Assembly: GCA_934047225.1 (NCBI GenBank)
Contig: OW203991.1
Span: 1,302,001 to 1,366,000, forward strand
Source: Ypsolopha sequella
Lineage: Eukaryota; Arthropoda; Insecta; Lepidoptera; Ypsolophidae
Direction of reading: 5' to 3'
DNA length: 64,000 nucleotides
The notes beneath the pieces are model-generated. The model did not search any database, had not been told where the DNA came from, and saw only the letters and a program-made list of their open reading frames with translations. A program made the position numbers and the translations under genes. The stretch's first letter is position 1; each line of letters opens with the position of its first letter. Positions 21,885-33,826 of the stretch are shown piece after piece.

Positions 21885-22848
21885 GTATATAAGGTCTTTC
21901 AATTTAAATGGAAAGTAATTTAGGAGGTGATTCATTATCGTTAATACATCACAGCTTGAGATTTATTATTCGCCAAACAAAGGAATTTCGGGGCACCACA
22001 GCTGTAAGAGTACTCTACAATGCGCTAGTGAGAAGTAAGTTAGAGGGTGCATCAATGGTCTGGAATCCACATGAGACTAAATATAGCCTCATGTTGGAGA
22101 AAATCCAGAACAAGTTTATGAGATACCTCTACCTACGACAATACGGTGTCTACCCGTTTTATCCGCTTATGTATCCAACCCTATTTGTGCTGGGTATGGT
22201 CGGAAGTTCGAAGAAACCTTGCACTGGCCAAATACTTCTTCAAACTCATAAGGGGTAAAGTAGTTAACAGGGATGTACTAGCTTCATTATCTCTGGTAGT
22301 ATCAAACACCCGACTATGAAAAGAAATTAGGCCAAAAAAGTTTGCTGTGCCGACCGCTCGCACTAATTTACAGAAATATTCACCATTGGCCAGGGCTATA
22401 CAGATTTTAAATGATGTGGCACGTATGACTGACATAATGAATTGTTCTATGGCAGAATTCACAAAAGTAGTCCTGAATGTATTGAATTTGACGACAGATT
22501 AAGATTAGTTGATTATTGAAAATGTACTAGATATAATAATATAATAATATTTCTTATTATGTAATTATTTCTTCATTGCTTACTGAATTGGTTATACACT
22601 GTAATGGTTTGCAATTTGTTACTTAAATAAATAAATAAATCACATTCCACTGCAAAGCACGTTTTTTTGCGCGAACTTTTTCTTCACTTCTCAGTACAAA
22701 GTGGTCCGATCAGCTGACTCAGTTTGTATGGATAAGTGAAGAAAAAGTTCGCGCAAAAAAATGTTCTTTGTAGTGGAATGTGATGTATTAACCATACTGA
22801 ATTACCTCCTAAATTACTTTCCATTTAAATTGAAAGACCTTATATACC
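21885..22848. mobile_element. Hairpin MITE split by a LINE
   Basis: Outer arms 21885-21952 and 22780-22848 are inverted copies (aaggtctttcaatttaaatg, gtaatttaggaggt, ttaatacatcac). The right arm continues without interruption into cattccactacaaag in complement, and the left arm resumes with cattccactgcaaag only at 22642, after the LINE. The inner arms include cgcgaactttttcttcactt and its complement. Without the LINE the element would be about 275 bases and almost fully palindromic. Confidence 0.85.
21953..22638 (+). mobile_element. 5'-truncated LINE inserted in the MITE arm
   Basis: The fragment encodes a LINE ORF2 tail: TTAVRVLYNALVRSKLEGAS, VWNPHETKYS, IQNKFMRYLYLRQYG, a pattern of the region after the reverse transcriptase in Jockey/R1-like elements. 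A frameshift after about 22190 moves the reading to NLALAKYFFKLIRGKVVNRD and YSPLARAIQILNDVA, ending at TAA 22500-22502. A 3' UTR ends in (aaat)n at 22624-22640. The pentamer atcac flanks it (21948-21952 and 22639-22643), a possible short target duplication. Confidence 0.75.
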
Positions 22849-23555
22849 TTCATTGTACTCTTCGATTGTATTTTTGAGAAATAAATGTTTTTGCATTTGT
22901 ACTTATATAATTTGCACCGATCGCAACTAGTATGGCTAATCGGAGCAAATAATATTTCCTTACTATGTTTCCAAAGTTAAAAGAAGATTACTGTAGATGC
23001 CTGTAAATGCTTTCTTTTTGTGAAAGAAACTTGAAAAATTGTAAAAAACGAAGAAATCTCAAAAGAAATTTCGCCTCATTACTCGTACAGAATCCAAGAA
23101 TTTAACAAAAACTGCGCGTTGGAATCAAACAAAAAGGGCGGAAAACATCAAAAGAGCGACCTTCAAGATTTACTGCTACACACAATCACTTCGCTTAAAC
23201 GATTATAGCTCTCCACTGGAACAGCGTTTTGTATGAAGAATTTTCATTCCATCTGTCCGGGTTGCTTACTTACAAACCCTACTTTATTTTCAAATTTATT
23301 ACCCTAAGATGTAGTAGGGTTTTTAGCAGGCAAGATCGTAAAATACTGACAATAGCGTTAAGCACACTATTCACCATTTTATTAAATAACTGAAGCAGTT
23401 TATTAAAAGAAATGTTATAGTATTATCGTCAGGTTATAAAGTATTAAATTTCATCAGTTTGTACGGTTAGTTGTAAAAAACGCAGGAGCTCAAACATTAC
23501 CTTTTTTACTACTCAAAAATTCTTACTAGTATTACAGTATGTTAATTAACTATTT
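22849..23555. other. Unassigned DNA
   Basis: No gene, repeat or RNA could be supported. Confidence 0.5.
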
Positions 23556-23924
23556 TTCAATGCAAGTGCTCGTAAAGGTCCACTTTTTATGCATCAAAAC
23601 CGAACATAACGTCGATTATTTTGCCCTAGGGCTTTACTATTATTATTTTTTTTTTATTTTATTTCAATGGTTGGCTAACCTGCAGCCTTTCCTGTGCACC
23701 ATAAATGTTATACTTTTTTTCCACTGTTTAACGGCCCTGGATACAGTCCTTTTGAGCCAATTATATTTGAAAGTTCACAAGATTATATTTGTTTTATTTC
23801 CTCACACTATGCATTGAAAAACGTAGTATGATACACGGGCGTAAGAGCAATAAATTACTCGGTTACGTTTAAAACACTCGCTCGTAATTTATTCCTTTTC
23901 GCCCTTGTAGCATAAAATACTATT
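23556..23924 (+). mobile_element. Non-autonomous element, family with 27581-27885 and 33827-34206
   Basis: A first part (23556-23819) is bounded by tttttcaatgca and tgcattgaaaaa and contains cactttttatgcatcaaaac and attattttgccctagggct. A second part (23824-23922) is an imperfect palindrome, tagtatgatacacgggcgta to cgcccttgtagcataaaata, with aataaattactcggttacgt inside. Three copies share this order, so the two parts travel together. Confidence 0.75.
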
Positions 23925-23952
23925 ATATATTTATGTATCCTGACGTAAATCT

Positions 23953-24222
23953 CCAAAGAGGTGTCAGATGTATTTCTGAGTATTGACTGTAAAATACAAG
24001 TCATAGTTCACACTCGTACACCCACGTTTTACAGACGGTTATTACGTCATAGCGTAATGGGAGAAAAAATTTATCGCCGTACTTCAGGCAACATATGGAC
24101 CTAAAGCTTAACGTGCCTTCCGTAGCACGCAGACCAAACACTAATGTGCTCCTGCGGGTTTTAAACCCGTAACCTCCGGATTAGTAACCGGAATACTCGA
24201 ATTACTTGACCACATAGGTGGT
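23953..24222 (-). mobile_element. tRNA-derived SINE, near full length
   Basis: On the minus strand the head aaccacctatgtggtcaagt carries an A-box-like tgtggtcaagta, then a B-box-like region (acgggtttaaaacccg), then gtttggtctgcgtgctacgg, and a tail with acgtgggtgtacgagtgtg and gacacctctttggag. The order matches the plus-strand copy at 34961-35152. It would be transcribed by RNA polymerase III and copied by a LINE. Confidence 0.68.
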
Positions 24223-24794
24223 TTATTTTTATTTAATGTTACAGCACCATATGTATATTATTGTTCAAATGTAAAAAGTCTTTAGTTCTTTTTTGGGCCC
24301 AATCCAAGTAGGTTTCAACGCAACCAAGCTAAATTTATGAAATCCGCAGCCGGATAGCAGTGTTTTGTTCCTGGGGCCGACAGAGCACAGTCTTTGTTCA
24401 CAGTGGAAGCTTTGTGCCGTTGTGCCGGTATCAACGCTTAAACGAGCACAATGGATAGAAAAATTGGCTTCCTACAGAGATATTAATTGATTTTTTCTAT
24501 AGACGGTTTACGGCAGTGGAGATAAACAGGGCTTTGAATAAATTTGGTCAAGGGGCGGTTCCTGTTCACTGCAAAAACACTTATTCTAGTGATCATGTTG
24601 ATCAACATTTCTAACGAAACGTGCTTACGCGAACAATTTGCTAAGGAAATATTCGAGTTTGAATCTCTAGAATTTTCATTATAACTGAAACAATTGATCG
24701 TAGTCCGGGGCTTGATTTATCGATATATTACTTACGAAATGATTTGAATAGATAACTGTTGACGATATCAAAAATATGTGAAAATATTTTTTAT
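24223..24794. other. Unassigned DNA
   Basis: 24330-24470 is GC-richer (gcagccggatagcagtg, gtgccgttgtgccggta) but shows no open frame or repeat partner in the window. Confidence 0.45.
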
Positions 24795-25875
24795 CATACT
24801 ATTTATAAGATAAGACAAGACAAATAATCTTTATTGTGCACCATATAAAAGAAAACTTAAATTAGAACAACATAATACAGATATATTACAATTGGTGGTC
24901 TTATCGCTAAAAGTGATTTCTTCCAGACAACCTTTGGGTGGAAATGAAGCCAAGGAGATAAATTGTAAAGGCGGTGTTCATCAAAATAAATAATAGACAA
25001 TTTAGTTAGTGTTTACTTACTATATTTTATTTACTAATACTAATAATTAAATATGATGAAACCAAATAAACTAATATATATCTATAAATATATTGTAAAT
25101 ACAAAAACAATGTAGACAACCAGTAAATAAATAATAGCAACATTAGCAGAGGTAGATAGATTATAAAAAAGATTACAAAGAAAGAAAATTATCCTTTACT
25201 AATCTTTTGGAGACAGGTAACGGGAGCACGCCTAATGGCTATGGGCGGGTCATTCCATAACCTGACTGATTTAACAGCAAAAGAGTTACCATAAAAATTG
25301 GAAGAGTGAGCTGGAGTTGCTAATAGCAAATTTTCAGAAGAATGTAGAGTACGATCGTGAGTGGCGTGGAGGAATTCGAAACAATAATTAAGATATTTTG
25401 GAGTTGAAGGATTAAACAGTATATTATAGAGAACAGAAAGAATGTGGGCGTCCTAACGAAGACGAATTGGCAGTCACTTCAACCGTGACCTAAATTCAGA
25501 TACTCGATCGAATTTGCGAAGACCAAAACTAAACCTAACAGCAAAATTTTGGAGGTGCTAAAGCTTGTCCAACTTTTCTGAAGTTAAATCAAGATAGCAG
25601 ACATCTGCATATTCAAGGAAAGGATGTAGCAAGCGAAGTTTTGGTAGTTATTGGAAAGAAATTCCTGAGTCTTCTCAGCGACCCTGCAGAAGCAAACATC
25701 CTCTGGATTTGGGCACCCCATGATGAACTTTTGTCAATAAAGATACCCAAGTTTTTCACTTTACTACTGTAAGGGATTTGTATCCCATTAAATATTAAAG
25801 GAAATAACTGCAACAATTCAACTTTGGACTACCAACCATCAGCACCTGTGTTTTGGTGGGATTAATTTAGAGTAA
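24795..25875 (-). mobile_element. 5'-truncated CR1/Jockey-group LINE
   Basis: The minus strand enters after the reverse-transcriptase core (INPTKTQVLMVGSPKLN at 25870-25822), continues IPYSSKVKNLGIFIDKSSSW and further pieces in other frames, including SVRLWNDPPIAIRRAP, with several frameshifts. The 3' UTR contains cacccaaaggttgtctggaa and gcgataagaccac, and the end is cacaataaagattatttgtc plus a tcttg/tctta repeat. The same 3' signature occurs on the plus strand at 48545-48692. Confidence 0.78.
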
Positions 25876-27014
25876 ATAAATCGATTAGCGATTGATGATA
25901 TGAATAGCTAAATGCGTGACTATTTCATGATGTGGTCAAACATTAGTGATCATATCGTAAAATGGTTACATTATCTACTGTTAGAGGCACTGATGTCATT
26001 TTGTTGTATGTCTATGGACAAAGATACATCTCTAGACAAAGAGACTACACATCTCTAGACAAAGCTAGATAGACCCAATCTGATTGGAATTATTCAATAT
26101 TTATTATACAATACAATATCAATCATGGATACCCTACATTCATGATATGACCAACCGTGGATGGCCGTATCATCAAACGTTGATGTTGATTTTGTCAGTT
26201 TGAGTTGGCCATTTCATGAAATGAGTGATCACATTATGATATGATCAATTCTACGATATGACCACGACATTAATAATAATAATAATATTATAATTAATAA
26301 TAATGTTTTTACATAGCTTACTCCATTATTTCGCTCTAAACAGGGACCGTAGTTCCATTTCGGTCTTATATGTACATATCACTTTTCATAAATATCTTAC
26401 TTGGAATTTTAGACACATGTCTTATTTTTGCTCATAAAGCACGTAAACACTAGTTTTGATCAGCTAGATTGTTAAAAGTTCATGTTGAAGTAGTACTCAA
26501 CTCGTTCTTTATCTGCCGCTTGCAAGCACTAGTCTGTCTTTTAGGCTTTTTGTCGTATTCAATGTATATAGGTATATTGGATGTGTCCAGTCCAGTCCCT
26601 GACAGCCTGAGCCAATATTGAAAACGTCAATATATTGAAGGTTCAAATTCGTTTGAACCAATTTATGTTATTTTATATTTGGATATTGAATGTAAGAGAT
26701 CGTTGTTATTGAATTTTTACATTACATTTAGAGAAACGTAGTAAGCAAATGAACCGTCCCGTCCATTCTTAAATGAACTGCAATCATTAAATGTACCAAA
26801 AGCAGCCTTTATTTTTGATGGAACCCTAAAAGGAGATGTAACAGTCCACTATCAGGTCTTGGCAGGCTTCTGAGCTCGTTCAGCTGAAGTTCATTACGTA
26901 TAATAGATTTTTTACTATCTTGTACGCAGCCAGCGGAAAATTGCTCAACGAGAGTTCGGTGTTCGAGTGAAATGGCTGACTCGTCTCTGTGTGGGACACG
27001 ATATGTATGTCGTC
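25876..27014. other. Possible fold-back and unassigned DNA
   Basis: 25905-26275 contains degenerate inverted sequences (tgatcatatcgtaaaatgg and ttctacgatatgaccac; tggccatttcatgaaatg against gactatttcatgatgtgg), suggesting a decayed fold-back. A duplicated acatctctagacaaag lies at 26025-26063. A (taa) microsatellite lies at 26271-26300. No gene is supported. Confidence 0.4.
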
Positions 27015-27215
27015 GTCATATCGTAGAATTCGACATTTTACAAATTCGCCTAGACATATCGTAATTCTGTCAGAACTATAGAGGGTCGCCTTACTCAGCT
27101 CCAATAAGAATGTTCTGTGGCTCCAATACACTCTGCTCCCAAAATGTATTTACATGTAAACCTAAAACGCTCATCCTTGCTCCACTCGTCATCGCACCTA
27201 TTTTTGACTTTTTTG
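27015..27215 (-). repeat. Dispersed repeat, tacatgtaaacctaa family
   Basis: It shares tagaattcgacattttac, aattcgcctagacatatcg and tgtatttacatgtaaacct with 42485-42915, and the complement with 20456-20546 and 32865-32970. This copy gives the uninterrupted order used to read the insertion at 42.5 kb. Confidence 0.7.
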
Positions 27216-27324
27216 TGAAAGTTTTTAGATTTCATACTTTCACATTTTGCCGGATTCTACGAAATGACGATGGCATGTACTTCAACATGGAAATATTGAC
27301 AAAGTGTGAGTAAGTGAATTCATA

Positions 27325-27500
27325 CATACATATCCGCGTATAACTCCCGGTGGGGTAGGCAGAGACTACATATTTTCATCTGCTACGATCCTGACACAAC
27401 TTTTTCGCTTCTTCCATATCCATCAATCTACATCTGTCTTACATGATCTTCTATTCCGGGTGCTTTTGACTTTGCCCTTCTTCAAAAAGTCGAAAATTCA
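27325..27500 (-). mobile_element. RTE-type LINE 3' end
   Basis: On the minus strand: agcacccggaatagaagatc, then codons for MDMEEAKKLCQDRSR, a stop in place of a Trp codon, and KYVVSAYPTGS, followed by atgtatgtatg (27331-27341). It is the uninterrupted relative of 12668-13330. Confidence 0.7.
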
Positions 27501-27580
27501 GTTGACATACGACCTTAAATCCTTTCTTCATCCTCAAATCACCAAAGCATTCCTTTTTCTATTCTAGTCTATAAATACGT

Positions 27581-27885
27581 ATTTTTTCAATGCAAGTGCT
27601 CGTAAAGGCCCACTTTTTATGCATCAAAACCGAACAGAAAGTCGATTATTTTGCCCTAGGGCTTTTTTTTTATTTATTTATTTACGAGAAGTTGGCTAAC
27701 CCGCAACCTTTCCTGTATACCATAAATGTAATACTTTTTTTCTACTCGGCTCCGGATACAGTCCTTGCAAGCCAATCATTAACTTGCAAAATTGTAAAAA
27801 TGTAGTATGATACGTCGGGCGTAAGAGCAATAAATTACTCGGTTACGTTTTTATTCCTGTTTGCCCGTGTAGCATAAACTACTAT
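27581..27885 (+). mobile_element. Non-autonomous element, second copy of the 23556 family
   Basis: It begins ttttttcaatgcaagtgctc and retains gcatcaaaaccgaacagaaa and gtagtatgatac. The right arm is shortened (the aaaacactcgctcgtaattt part is missing). Confidence 0.75.
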
Positions 27886-28166
27886 TTTAAGTCGCTACGG
27901 TACTACATGTTGATATTATTCACCGTATAATTTAATGTCCAGGTGACTCATACTCCGTTAATAAACTAGCGTGACTCTAATCAATTCAAACCAGAGATTC
28001 TACGTAAAATTACTTTAAATATAGAATTCATAATGGGTGTTTTTTTTTTAGGTTTGGTTTTAAAATTTAAATAAAACACGCATAAACAATGAAAATATAG
28101 CAATGATGTTGACTTTATTTTAAATATATTGTTATGCCAATAATGCTTAAATATGATTCCGGGCAT
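27886..28166. other. Unassigned DNA
   Basis: Short AT-rich spacer without supported features. Confidence 0.4.
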
Positions 28167-28552
28167 ATGGACGCCACGGTAGGACAACAGGTGGTAGAGC
28201 TGATGCCGGGCTCGACTGTGGAGGTACCACCATCTCACTTGGAAACCCCCTCGAAGTAATTCGGGGGAGAATAAGAGGACAGCTCACAGGCAAAAAACCA
28301 GGAGGCCCACCATGCCCGGGAACGATGGATGGCGGTATTTCCATCCCTAATAGCCGGGCCTTATATGGAACAGACTGGTGACATGCAGCGGTGAAGGTAT
28401 CGGCACCGCGCTCAGCAACCCGCCTGCCCAGCGTGTGTGAGTATGGGCAATTCTTCCAGGATGACCGCCGCTGGGAGTGGCAAAGTCCTGGAAAGGCTTA
28501 TGTCCAGCAGTGGACGATCGAGGCTGATGGATGGATGGATGGACGCCACGGT
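28167..28552 (+). mobile_element. LINE 3' end (retroposon) with 14-bp target duplication
   Basis: The insert 28181-28538 is flanked by direct copies of atggacgccacggt (28167-28180 and 28539-28552). Its end is a tgga microsatellite (28526-28540). The terminal codons QDDRRWEWQSPGKAYVQQWT resemble the C-terminus of LINE ORF2 proteins ('W..V..AY..QW'). Relatives are at 7627-7788 and 41385-41752, both on the minus strand. It could also be a SINE that shares the LINE tail. Confidence 0.78.
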
Positions 28553-29439
28553 TGGTTCGAATGAAGCTCAATCTGGAAGTCCAATTTTCGACTACTTTAA
28601 CGAGCAACTGGGGCTGTATATCGGCAATAACGCGGCCGATGTATGTGGTTTATTCACATATCCCCAAAGAAAATAATCCATAGGCGTGAGATCACACGGC
28701 CGTGCAGGCCTAAGTTATAGGAGAGTTGAGCGATAATTTACATGATAAATTTGCACAATTTGCAAGCGTTGTTTTGGCGTTAGACTATTCGTGGTAAAAT
28801 GGCAAATTTTACTGGCCACAAATCAACTGTCAACTGTCAAATTGACAGTTACTAGAAAATTTACTGACAATATAAAAACCAAACCTCTAAAAAACAACCT
28901 TTATAAATTAATAAAATAACTTCAAATGTGAATAAATTCAACTCTAAAATCAAGTTACTAAAAGCTCAAACTGTAATAAAAGAAAATACCCATGTTCATA
29001 TTTTACATCACTTCGGAAAAACGTAATGTATAAAGAAACAAGTTTTCTTTAAATAAACTTTTTGTTTCAAACTCGTTGGTTGTAATACACGTACACTTTG
29101 TTTCAGTTCTAGCCAATTGAAACTCTAATCCGTTGTAAAACAAGCCAATAGCTGACCAATAAAATGCAGGAAAAGCTTGGTATTTTGAATCTAGAAATTG
29201 CCAACAGATGTTCAGAGAAGTTAGCTTCTAGTACTTATATGGTTGTTATTTTACGTGCAGAATGCTAAAGAACAAATGAACTAGTGTGATTTTATAAGGG
29301 TTCCGTATCATTGCGATCTACAATTTGACTTATTTAACTTTGCAGCTTCTTTCATACATTTTATATACGTAATGTATTTGTATGAGTTTGTATTTTTTGT
29401 TCAAATTATTCAAATATTTATTTTACTAAGCCCCAAATG
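28553..29439. other. Unassigned AT-rich DNA
   Basis: A short inverted pair (caactgtcaactgtcaaattgacagtt) lies near 28827-28853. No gene is supported. Confidence 0.45.
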
Positions 29440-29690
29440 TTGCTCGCATTAATCCCGTTTCTCCCGATTCCGTGGGAATTTCCTAAAATCTCTTCTTAGC
29501 AGATGTTTACGTCATGAAAGGAACTTACAGTTCAAATTTCATGTTAATTTATGTCCATAGCCATTTGGTTTGCTGCCCTATTTTAGTATTCTATGTGGTG
29601 CTAATCACGCGTTTGTTAAATTCATAGATGTCATTTTTATTTATAATTACCATTATTAGGTGTACGGGACTCACCGTGTTTGATTTTTAT
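29440..29690 (+). repeat. Lepidopteran dispersed repeat fragment
   Basis: It contains ttctcccgattccgtgggaa and tttcctaaaatctc, then cttacagttcaaatttcatg, an order found in common lepidopteran repeats; a weaker relative is at 16910-16935 (cccacgggatcgggaaaaac). Confidence 0.4.
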
Positions 29691-30082
29691 ATTTTCTCGA
29701 ATTTTCGGCAGGGTTACATATTTGCCATGGTCGGGGGATGCCTGGTTGGTACAGCGATGACGACAGGCTAGCACGCGTAGCAATCTACCATTCGTCTCTG
29801 TCATTAATTGTTACTTGCTCACGCGAGTTTTAATAATATTATAGTGCTAGAATAAGTAGAAGTAGAACTTTTGATATTCTAGCACGTAAGGAGTGGTTGT
29901 ATGGCAATCGACTAAAAAACAAATGTTTATTTAGGTACCAAGTTTCGTCTGCGTGGTGGGTCATTGTCATTAAGTATACTTAGTCTATGCTTATACGCAC
30001 TTCAGTTTCGCGTTCGCGCCAGAGAAATATGGTAATCGGGCTGCGGGGCATTCATATATGAGTCAGTCCGAGTATTGTTTTA
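29691..30082. other. Unassigned DNA
   Basis: 29837-29895 (atagtgctagaataagtagaagt) resembles 2871-2893, a short old duplication. No gene is supported. Confidence 0.4.
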
Positions 30083-30348
30083 TACAGGATGTTAAGATCA
30101 AGTTGCGGAAACCGAAAACTGCCGATGGTACCTTTACATATGAATAACTTTCCGCAAAAACAAATTGAGAAAAAGAGAAAACAAAACTGTTGTTTCGTTC
30201 ATTTTGGTCAGGTAGCTATGTAACTTTTATATGAAACAGCTGATTTTTTTTCGTGATTCTAGGGTTGGATCCATAGTAAAAGTTTTTCGTATAGATGAGT
30301 ACTATCGCCAGTTTTCGGCTTCAGCAACTTTATCTAGACATCCTGTAC
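30083..30348. mobile_element. Fold-back MITE with acaggatgt ends
   Basis: Terminal inverted repeats of about 40 bases: acaggatgttaagatcaagt at the left, and the complement of acttttatctagacatcctgt-type sequence at the right (agtttttcggcttc interior). Its internal gatccatagtaaaagtttttc resembles the interior of the 9353 family (tccatagtaaaagttgttc), so the families are probably related. Confidence 0.72.
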
Positions 30349-31892
30349 AATAGATAGAGCACGAGACCTACTCTACGAGATAGTGGCAGAAATAAAATGT
30401 ACATAGCCTCTTAAGCGGTCTTTTCTAAAACTATTTGGATGAATAGAGAAAACAATGAAGCGTCTAAAAAGCAACGTTTTATTAAAAATCAATTAACGCC
30501 TCAATTGCGAAAAACTAAGAGTGATCGAATTAATTACTTACAAAAGGGAAAAGTAAATGAAATCGGTGCAAAGGCACGAGGGTTCAACCCTTTCGAGTAT
30601 AAATTCGGAATTAATTAAATCGACGGACATCTTGGATGACAAATAGATCCTCTCTTTCACTCTCGGGTTAGTATAGTTTGGCAAAAAAAAGTACAAATAT
30701 TGTTTTTTCATGTCGTATTATGTCGTCAATAAAATTGTTTTAAACATTACATAGTCAATTCATATTGAGTAGCTTTTACTACTCGGAATAAGTTTTTATT
30801 TTGTATACCATTTTCAGTTACAAACTACGCAAAAAATAGATTTTTGGTCAGAGTTTGTCATCTTTACAATAAATATTGATCTCGACATATTGCATCTTTC
30901 GCTGGGTCAATTTAGAGAAAAATTATTCAAGAATTTTGTGAAAAATCATTACTTTTAAAATTGTAATATCTTTAATTGTATTTACTTTGCACACATTTTT
31001 AATTTTATGCGTATTTTTGTTTCTGTATTTTTGGTAGCTTGCTGTGTGTTTTTATTATTAAAATAAAACTTGTGTTGTTGTGAAATAATTCAGTGCATTA
31101 ACAAAATAAATATATTTGCTTATTTGCAACCAAAAAGAAGAAGAAAAATACGAAACAATTTAGCCTCTGTTAAAATTTGTAGTTTGAGAAGTGTATCATT
31201 TACAAACTCTTACCCCTAAATTATAATTCCCTAGATAAAGTTTAGTACAAAGATTTATGTGGAAACGTGTTTTAGTTTAATATTTGAGCTATTTTTTATT
31301 CTATTGAGTTTTTTTTTTATTTGTTTATTTATTTAAAGATTTACATGTTTGCAATTCTTATTACATAGTTTACTAAAAAGAAAACTGTTAGTTTCTTAAT
31401 AAATAAATATAATAAAAATAAATCTATAATAAGAAATCAAATAATCTTTCGTTAAAAATGTCGTACCGGAAATGACATACATTTCTGATCGAATATCTTC
31501 ATACCAGATACGAATAAAGAAGTATCCACTTCAAAAACAATTATTGACTTAGCATAAAACACTGAAAACAACTCAAATCCCGTTTCCCGATAGGTGGCTA
31601 CAATTAAATTCAATGACCAGACAGAACTAGCCTTACTCGGGTCCAGTCCGACAATTAGTCGAAAACTGTAATAATTCGGATAGAGAGACAAGCCGTCTAC
31701 GAAACTGATATCAAAATGACGTTTTATTTAATAAAACTTGCGAGGCTTTGTGGGTCCCTGGTACTCATCTATACTAATAATAAATAAGTCAAAATGATGT
31801 GTCTGTAAGTCCTTTGAATATTTGTGCAAAAATTTTAATGAAATTAGTGTTGTACTGAGCCCAAAACTATTTTTGTTTTCAGATATTTGTGA
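30349..31892. other. Unassigned AT-rich DNA
   Basis: A T-rich block ttttttttatttgtttatttatttaaag at 31312-31339 could be a minus-strand LINE end, but no coding support follows. Open frames are short and without domains. Confidence 0.45.
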
Positions 31893-32029
31893 CGATTCGG
31901 CGTAACTTAAGTTATTTGACAGGACTAACCTTATTTTAAGCGTCCTGTCTTTTTCTTCCTTTATCGAAAAGACAAGGACAGGACTCTTAAATTAAGATCA
32001 GACCTGTCAATGTGTGCTACACCGAATCG
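31893..32029. mobile_element. Fold-back MITE, about 137 bp
   Basis: The left arm cgattcggcgtaacttaagt through gcgtcctgtctttt pairs with the right arm aaaagacaaggacaggact through gctacaccgaatcg. About 80 percent of the arm positions pair by eye. No coding sequence. Confidence 0.8.
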
Positions 32030-32518
32030 ATACCAATGTCTATACTTATGAATTTTCAAAATAAAATTTTCAATATTAATTCAGTTTTCTATATTTTCAT
32101 GGAAGTGGTGCTGGTCAACACATAGGTGTGTCGATATAATAACCGACAAGCTGAAAACGGGGTAAAGATTGATTAAACGCGGGTGGAGCCGCGCGCGAAA
32201 GGCTGTAGATAAAGATAAATCAATGAAGGCTTTAGAGAGTAACCTGACCGACCGGCTGGCATTGACTGCCTCAATGGTCAGGTAATATATTTAATTACTT
32301 ATCGAGTTCAACCACAGTTAGGTGTCTAGTAATGTTTAGTAGTTATTTCATAACATTAGTTTATATACTACAGTAGAGCCACTGAGTGATACTTTATGCC
32401 TAGTGATATTATAGCCTAGTGAGCCTACTTTATGTATATTGAAATTAGAATGGTAGTTTTAATTTAATGAGCTCATGTTTGATCACTAGCAAACTTGATG
32501 AAAAATGAAGGGGAAAAT
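32030..32518. other. Unassigned DNA
   Basis: gcgggtggagccgcgcgcga at 32180-32199 is a short landmark often seen at ends of lepidopteran repeats. No gene is supported. Confidence 0.4.
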
Positions 32519-32784
32519 ATACAAGGTGTAACAGAAAGGTGTAACCATATTTGAAGAGCTTATTCAGTCAATGGTATAGAACAAGTTTTACTATGGACCC
32601 AACCCTGAAATCTCAAAAAAAATATCTGCCCTTCCATACGTTTCAGCCGAGCGGCATTGCATTTTTCTATGAAACAGTTAATATTTTTTCGAGATACAGG
32701 GTTTATTCCATAGTAAAAGTTGTTCAATACCATTGACTGAATAAATTCTTTAAATATGGTTCACCTTTCTGTTACACGTTGCAT
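32519..32784. mobile_element. Fold-back MITE, third copy of the 9353 family
   Basis: Ends tacaaggtgtaacagaaagg and cacctttctgttacacgttg; the interior has agccgagcggcattgcattt on the plus strand, the inverse of the 9.35-kb copy, consistent with a palindromic element in either orientation. Confidence 0.85.
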
Positions 32785-32864
32785 AATGAACACCAAAACA
32801 AACTTTTATATCCCATACACTTCGACCAAAAATAATATAGTGAACACCAAAATTAGTAAATGCC

Positions 32865-32970
32865 AGTAAAAAATAGGTGTGACGACGAGCGAAGCAAAGA
32901 GGAGCGTGCTAGGTTGACATGTAAGATAAAATAAGGAGCCGGGCGAAGCGGAGCGGAGTGAGGCGACGTC
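32865..32970 (+). repeat. Dispersed repeat, gcgaagcggagcggag family
   Basis: It contains gtgacgacgagcgaagcaaa, gaggagcgtgctaggttgac and gggcgaagcggagcggagtg. Flanks carry inverted statements of tagtgaacaccaaaattagt (32820-32870) and atttactaattttaatggtg (33080-33110), so the whole of about 32795-33125 may be one element with these as its ends. Confidence 0.65.
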
Positions 32971-33177
32971 GTTAGTTTTTACAAAAATATGATCTGTCCG
33001 GAAGAGTCAATTTGTAAATTTAAAATATTAAAATTGGGTTTAAAAATCTGGTGATCATTTACAAATTTTGGTCTTCATTTACTAATTTTAATGGTGGTCA
33101 TTTATTAATTTTGGTTTTCAGTTAAACACAAGCCAAAATGAAGACCGCTACACCAAGCAGAGGGAGAATGAAGCATC

Positions 33178-33290
33178 AGACTTTCAACAAAATCTACGGA
33201 AGTGGTACCACATGAATGACTGATAGGCAACCTGCCTGTAACGACTCTATGATGACGTCATGAGCACGACGACGAGTCGCTTGGTATTGT
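33178..33290 (-). repeat. Dispersed repeat, partner of 12424-12556
   Basis: Minus-strand copy with aagcgactcgtcgtcgtgct, atgacgtcatcatag and cagtcattcatgtgg. Confidence 0.7.
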
Positions 33291-33826
33291 CATGGTAGTG
33301 ACAAGACACAGAGGAAACATACATGAGTTGAGGATATTCAAAGTAATTGGTCCTGCTCCAACGCTTTCATTTAACACTTTCCTACCCTGCTCAGTTGAAG
33401 CAAGCCGCTTAGAAAACTTGCGATATCAAGGTGTTTTTACTGATTTATATGAAATTACAACGGTTGGTTTTTAATATGACGGCCGTTTTATATTTAATTT
33501 TGTACGACGTTTATTTTGGTATAGTTTTATTTTGCAAAACTTACCAATTATAACTCAAATGAAGTGATATTTACTAGATCATATAGTTTATGCCTATTTT
33601 GGCGATTTTATTGAATGCAAGCAATTGCGTATCGAACGGCTGAAATACCTTTATTAAGAGGCCCATGTAGCCCTGAATTTTTCTTAATTTTGATACAAAA
33701 GACAAAAACTGATTGTGAGGTCAATTGCTTTTGTTAATTTTTTTATTTTCATAAGTATTATCTAACTACGTCTCCATATAGTCCAAAAAGCAAAGTTTTA
33801 TTAGACACCATAATATCTGTACTGGA
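33291..33826. other. Unassigned AT-rich DNA
   Basis: No feature is supported. Confidence 0.45.
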
